Of a stretch of DNA of 42,165 nt, positions 40,528 to 42,165 are shown in pieces. The number at the start of each line of letters is the position of its first letter. The first letter of the stretch is position 1. Where the stretch lies: positions 1 through 42,165 of IMG/VR virus record IMGVR_UViG_3300024500_000050; one strand, 5' to 3'. This stretch comes from a virus. Made by a program: the position numbers and the translations under genes. A model generated the notes under the pieces. That model searched no databases, had not been told where the DNA came from, and saw nothing but the letters and a program-made list of their open reading frames with translations.

Positions 40528-40552
40528 GTAGGGTGCCCGGGTGGGGCCCTAC
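40528..40552 (+). other. GC-rich hairpin between dnaK and hsp20
   Basis: GTAGGG (40528-40533) pairs with CCCTAC (40547-40552); inside, CCC and GGG can also pair. No T-run follows, so it is more likely part of the hsp20 leader or an mRNA-processing/stability element than a terminator. Confidence 0.6.
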
Positions 40553-40558
40553 TAAAAT

Positions 40559-40578
40559 TCTTGCTTAATTAAAGGAGA
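40559..40578 (+). promoter_or_regulatory. ROSE-like RNA thermometer hairpin, hsp20
   Basis: TCTTGCTT (40559-40566) and AAAGGAGA (40571-40578) form the same seven-pair stem with bulged G and U-G wobble as at dnaK; loop AATT plus A. The ribosome binding site aaggag is fully paired. Confidence 0.7.
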
Positions 40579-40584
40579 TATAAA

Positions 40585-41031
40585 ATGACACAATTAACAC
40601 GTTTTGACACAGCCGCTCTAAACAGAGCATTAATCGGTTTCGACAATCTATTCGATACTTTCGAAACACGCTTTGCACATCAGATTTCGAACAACTATCC
40701 TCCATATAATATTGAAAAGTCTGGAGAAAACCAGTATAATATAGTTGTTGCTGTAGCAGGATTCGGTAAAGATGAAGTTGCAGTAGAAGTGGAAGGTGAT
40801 CAATTAACTATTCGCGGCGAGAAGGCAATCAATGCTAACGAAGGCGAATACCAAGTTGAGTACTTACACAGAGGTCTTGCTTTCCGTGATTTCGAACGTA
40901 GATTTACTCTAGCAGAACACATGGAAATCAAGTCAGCAGAAATTAAGGATGGTGTGCTTACAATTCAAATCGAGCGCATTGTTCCTGAAGCACTTCTGCC
41001 ACGTAAGATTGAAGTGAAAGAAGTTAAGTAA
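40585..41031 (+). CDS. Small heat-shock protein (Hsp20, IbpA-like)
   Basis: A 148-residue alpha-crystallin-domain holdase. YPPYNIEKSGENQYNIVVAV (about residues 38-57) matches class A IbpA-type proteins, and AFRDFERRFTLAEHMEIKSA with GVLTIQIER completes the domain. The C-terminal I-x-I/V anchor is present as RKIEVKEV. It holds unfolding proteins for DnaK. No promoter motif lies between dnaK and this gene, so they are probably one transcript with separate translational hairpins. Confidence 0.95.
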   Translation: MTQLTRFDTAALNRALIGFDNLFDTFETRFAHQISNNYPPYNIEKSGENQYNIVVAVAGFGKDEVAVEVEGDQLTIRGEKAINANEGEYQVEYLHRGLAFRDFERRFTLAEHMEIKSAEIKDGVLTIQIERIVPEALLPRKIEVKEVK

Positions 41032-41037
41032 AAAATC

Positions 41038-41053
41038 GGGGGCTCCGGCCCCC
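41038..41053 (+). other. Strong GC hairpin after hsp20
   Basis: GGGGGC, loop TCCG, GCCCCC. Six A lie on the 5' side, so it looks like an intrinsic terminator only for the minus strand; for the plus strand it may be a T-run-less terminator or 3' stabiliser. Confidence 0.6.
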
Positions 41054-41056
41054 ACT

Positions 41057-41064
41057 AATAAATA
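41057..41064 (+). promoter_or_regulatory. Late-promoter-like motif (AATAAATA)
   Basis: AATAAATA, 22 bases before ATG 41087; ribosome binding site ggagg lies in the leader. Confidence 0.55.
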
Positions 41065-41086
41065 CCATTAAGAATGGAGGGCCAAT

Positions 41087-41395
41087 ATGCCAACTGTAGA
41101 CACCGAAATTAAAATTGACGAAAAGATTAAAATCGATATCACTGAACCTAAGCGTTACAAGGTATTGTTTTTAAATGATAACAAAACTCCAATCGACTTT
41201 GTTATTGAATTACTAATGACTGTGTTTAAGCACTCCAGAGAAAATGCTGAACAGATTACATTAACTGTACACAATGAAGGTTCAGCAGTAGTAGGTGTTT
41301 ATACCTACGAGATCGCCGAGCAGAAAGGTGTTGAGGCAACACACCTTGCACGTCAAGCAGGCTTCCCATTACAAATTAAAGTGGATTCCGAATGA
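41087..41395 (+). CDS. clpS: ClpS adaptor of the ClpAP protease
   Basis: A 102-residue adaptor that recognises N-degrons and delivers them to ClpA. YKVLFLNDNKTPIDFVIELL carries the substrate-pocket Asn/Asp; ITLTVHNEGSAVVGVYTYEI carries the conserved His (E. coli His66) and the ClpA-contact surface; the N-terminal extension needed for delivery is short (about 22 residues). It may steer host ClpAP to host proteins or block its normal targets. It overlaps heme oxygenase by ATGA. Confidence 0.95.
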   Translation: MPTVDTEIKIDEKIKIDITEPKRYKVLFLNDNKTPIDFVIELLMTVFKHSRENAEQITLTVHNEGSAVVGVYTYEIAEQKGVEATHLARQAGFPLQIKVDSE

Positions 41396-41946
41396 GTCTA
41401 AAAGAACTTACACACGAGCAACATCGCAGAGCAGAAACAAGGCCTTTTGTTAAAGTCTTATTTTCAGGAAATGTAAATCCTAAACTATACGCAACATATC
41501 TAAAAAATCAACATCCAATGTATGAGATTTTAGAAGTCTGTGCTATGCCACATGGATTACTTTCCGGTCTACCAGAGATACGCAGAGCACCTGCAATTTT
41601 ATCTGACTTCATAGAACTATGGGGCTCAGACAATCCTGAAGAACCAAAAATGTGTCCGGTAGTGGATGAATATATCAAATATATTCTCAGCATCAAAGAT
41701 GATCCTAAAAAGTTGATGGCACACATTTATGTACGTCACATGGGAGATTTATCAGGCGGTCAAATGATTGCTAAAAGAGTTCCAGGCAGTGGCAAATACT
41801 ATCAGTTTGGAGACGAACCTGAAAAGATCAAAGAAGCAATTCGTGCAAAACTAGATGATAGTCTAGCAGATGAAGCAAGAGTATGTTTTGATTTTGCGGC
41901 AAAATTCTTTGATCAAATGATGGATATAGTTCCACACTATGAGTAA
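41392..41946 (+). CDS. Heme oxygenase
   Basis: A 184-residue HO-1-type enzyme that opens heme to biliverdin IXalpha, CO and Fe2+ using reduced ferredoxin. The proximal ligand is in LKELTHEQHRRAE (His11, EQHRRAE equals EVHTQAE of animal HO-1), and the distal-helix signature is HMGDLSGGQMIAK (about residues 115-127). It is shorter than cyanobacterial HO1 (about 240). It overlaps the bilin reductase by 8 bases (ATGAGTAA), so the two act in sequence. Confidence 0.95.
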   Translation: MSLKELTHEQHRRAETRPFVKVLFSGNVNPKLYATYLKNQHPMYEILEVCAMPHGLLSGLPEIRRAPAILSDFIELWGSDNPEEPKMCPVVDEYIKYILSIKDDPKKLMAHIYVRHMGDLSGGQMIAKRVPGSGKYYQFGDEPEKIKEAIRAKLDDSLADEARVCFDFAAKFFDQMMDIVPHYE

Positions 41947-42165
41947 AGTATGGGACACGCTGATTGAAGTTCAGCATCTTTTAGAAAGCAGTTTTAATGA
42001 AACAGGAACAGAAATCTTTGAACCGGGCATGGATCGCTTTAATCAGCCTGGTTGGGTTAATCGTGTTTGGACCAGTGGGTCTTATCGCCGTGCTCACGTT
42101 GATGTTGTGGATGCTAGAGAAACCAAAGGACTCTGGATGATGCATTGTTGCATCTTCCCTCATAT
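41939..42165 (+). CDS. Ferredoxin-dependent bilin reductase, 3' truncated
   Basis: The first 75 residues of a bilin reductase of the PcyA/PebS/PcyX family; the window ends inside the gene. NRVWTSGSYRRAHVDVVDA and GLWMMHCCIFPH match the central sheet of the family: the His at residue 69 aligns with PcyA His88 next to the bilin. Phage members reduce biliverdin with four electrons to phycoerythrobilin (PebS in cyanophages, PcyX in other phages). The setting without photosynthesis genes points to a PcyX-like enzyme, but the missing catalytic Asp region prevents a firm subfamily call. Confidence 0.85.
   Translation, partial: MSKVWDTLIEVQHLLESSFNETGTEIFEPGMDRFNQPGWVNRVWTSGSYRRAHVDVVDARETKGLWMMHCCIFPH

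Noticed and set aside
41031-41053. Minus-strand intrinsic terminator at the hairpin after hsp20
   Set aside because: Correct shape on that strand, but no minus-strand gene exists nearby, so its use there is unlikely.
1-42165. Cyanophage identity
   Set aside because: Bilin genes are present, but no psbA, psbD, hli or other photosynthesis gene is seen in 42 kb; a non-cyanobacterial host fits better.
1-42165. tRNA genes, CRISPR arrays, insertion sequences, attachment sites
   Set aside because: No cloverleaf with a proper T-arm, no spaced direct repeats, and no transposase or integrase were found by eye.

Overview
The window is a stretch of a tailed bacteriophage genome, most likely a T4-like (T4-type late promoter) marine or aquatic myovirus. 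The support is: tail-fibre and tail-spike genes, a PAAR spike-tip protein, a lysis region, a phage-style nrdA-nrdB-glutaredoxin block, dense gene packing with ATGA/TAATG overlaps, and about twenty copies of an NNTAAATA motif (three exactly TATAAATA) just upstream of genes. Capsid, terminase and replication genes lie outside the window. No photosystem gene is present, so a cyanobacterial host is not indicated; the host cannot be named from the sequence.

Layout: (1) 1-4.8 kb: a tightly overlapped operon for small-molecule or sugar chemistry (amidinotransferase, kinase-like protein, unknown, SDR epimerase, PIG-L deacetylase), facing a convergent polysaccharide deacetylase whose 3' end overlaps it by 113 bases. 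(2) 4.9-17.0 kb: virion proteins, including a 2,131-residue tail fibre, then a secreted nuclease and an SGNH/peptidoglycan-binding/SleB fusion. (3) 17.0-18.4 kb: a minus-strand operon of small proteins and a GNAT acetyltransferase. (4) 18.4-23.3 kb: small probable virion-associated proteins, many sharing a short N-terminal peptide, ending in a strong candidate for programmed -1 frameshifting. (5) 23.3-30.3 kb: PD-(D/E)XK exonuclease, pectate-lyase-fold spike, and nrdA, a 57-residue gene, nrdB, glutaredoxin and an Sm-like protein. (6) 30.3-32.3 kb, minus strand: PAAR protein and an Ala-rich structural protein. (7) 32.3-33.4 kb: A-type carrier, full IscU and a second A-type carrier. (8) 33.4-37.6 kb: a candidate structured RNA, then endolysin, holin-like protein, lipoproteins and a membrane coiled-coil protein. 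(9) 37.6-42.2 kb: bS21, MazG-like, DnaK, Hsp20, ClpS, heme oxygenase and a truncated ferredoxin-dependent bilin reductase.

The right third reads as a host-reprogramming island: Fe-S assembly, ribosome subunit replacement (bS21), protein quality control (DnaK, Hsp20, ClpS) and heme-to-bilin conversion. IscU keeps the LPPVK chaperone-recognition motif, heme oxygenase releases iron, and the bilin reductase needs ferredoxin, so an iron/Fe-S theme links the genes (inference). dnaK and hsp20 carry near-identical hairpins that bury their ribosome binding sites and resemble ROSE RNA thermometers.

Transcription appears to use late promoters plus a few consensus sigma70 promoters. Seven late promoters lie only 4-7 bases before a start codon, four of them on + and two on - at 5-6 bases, and one sigma70 promoter places its +1 on an ATG, which predicts leaderless mRNAs.
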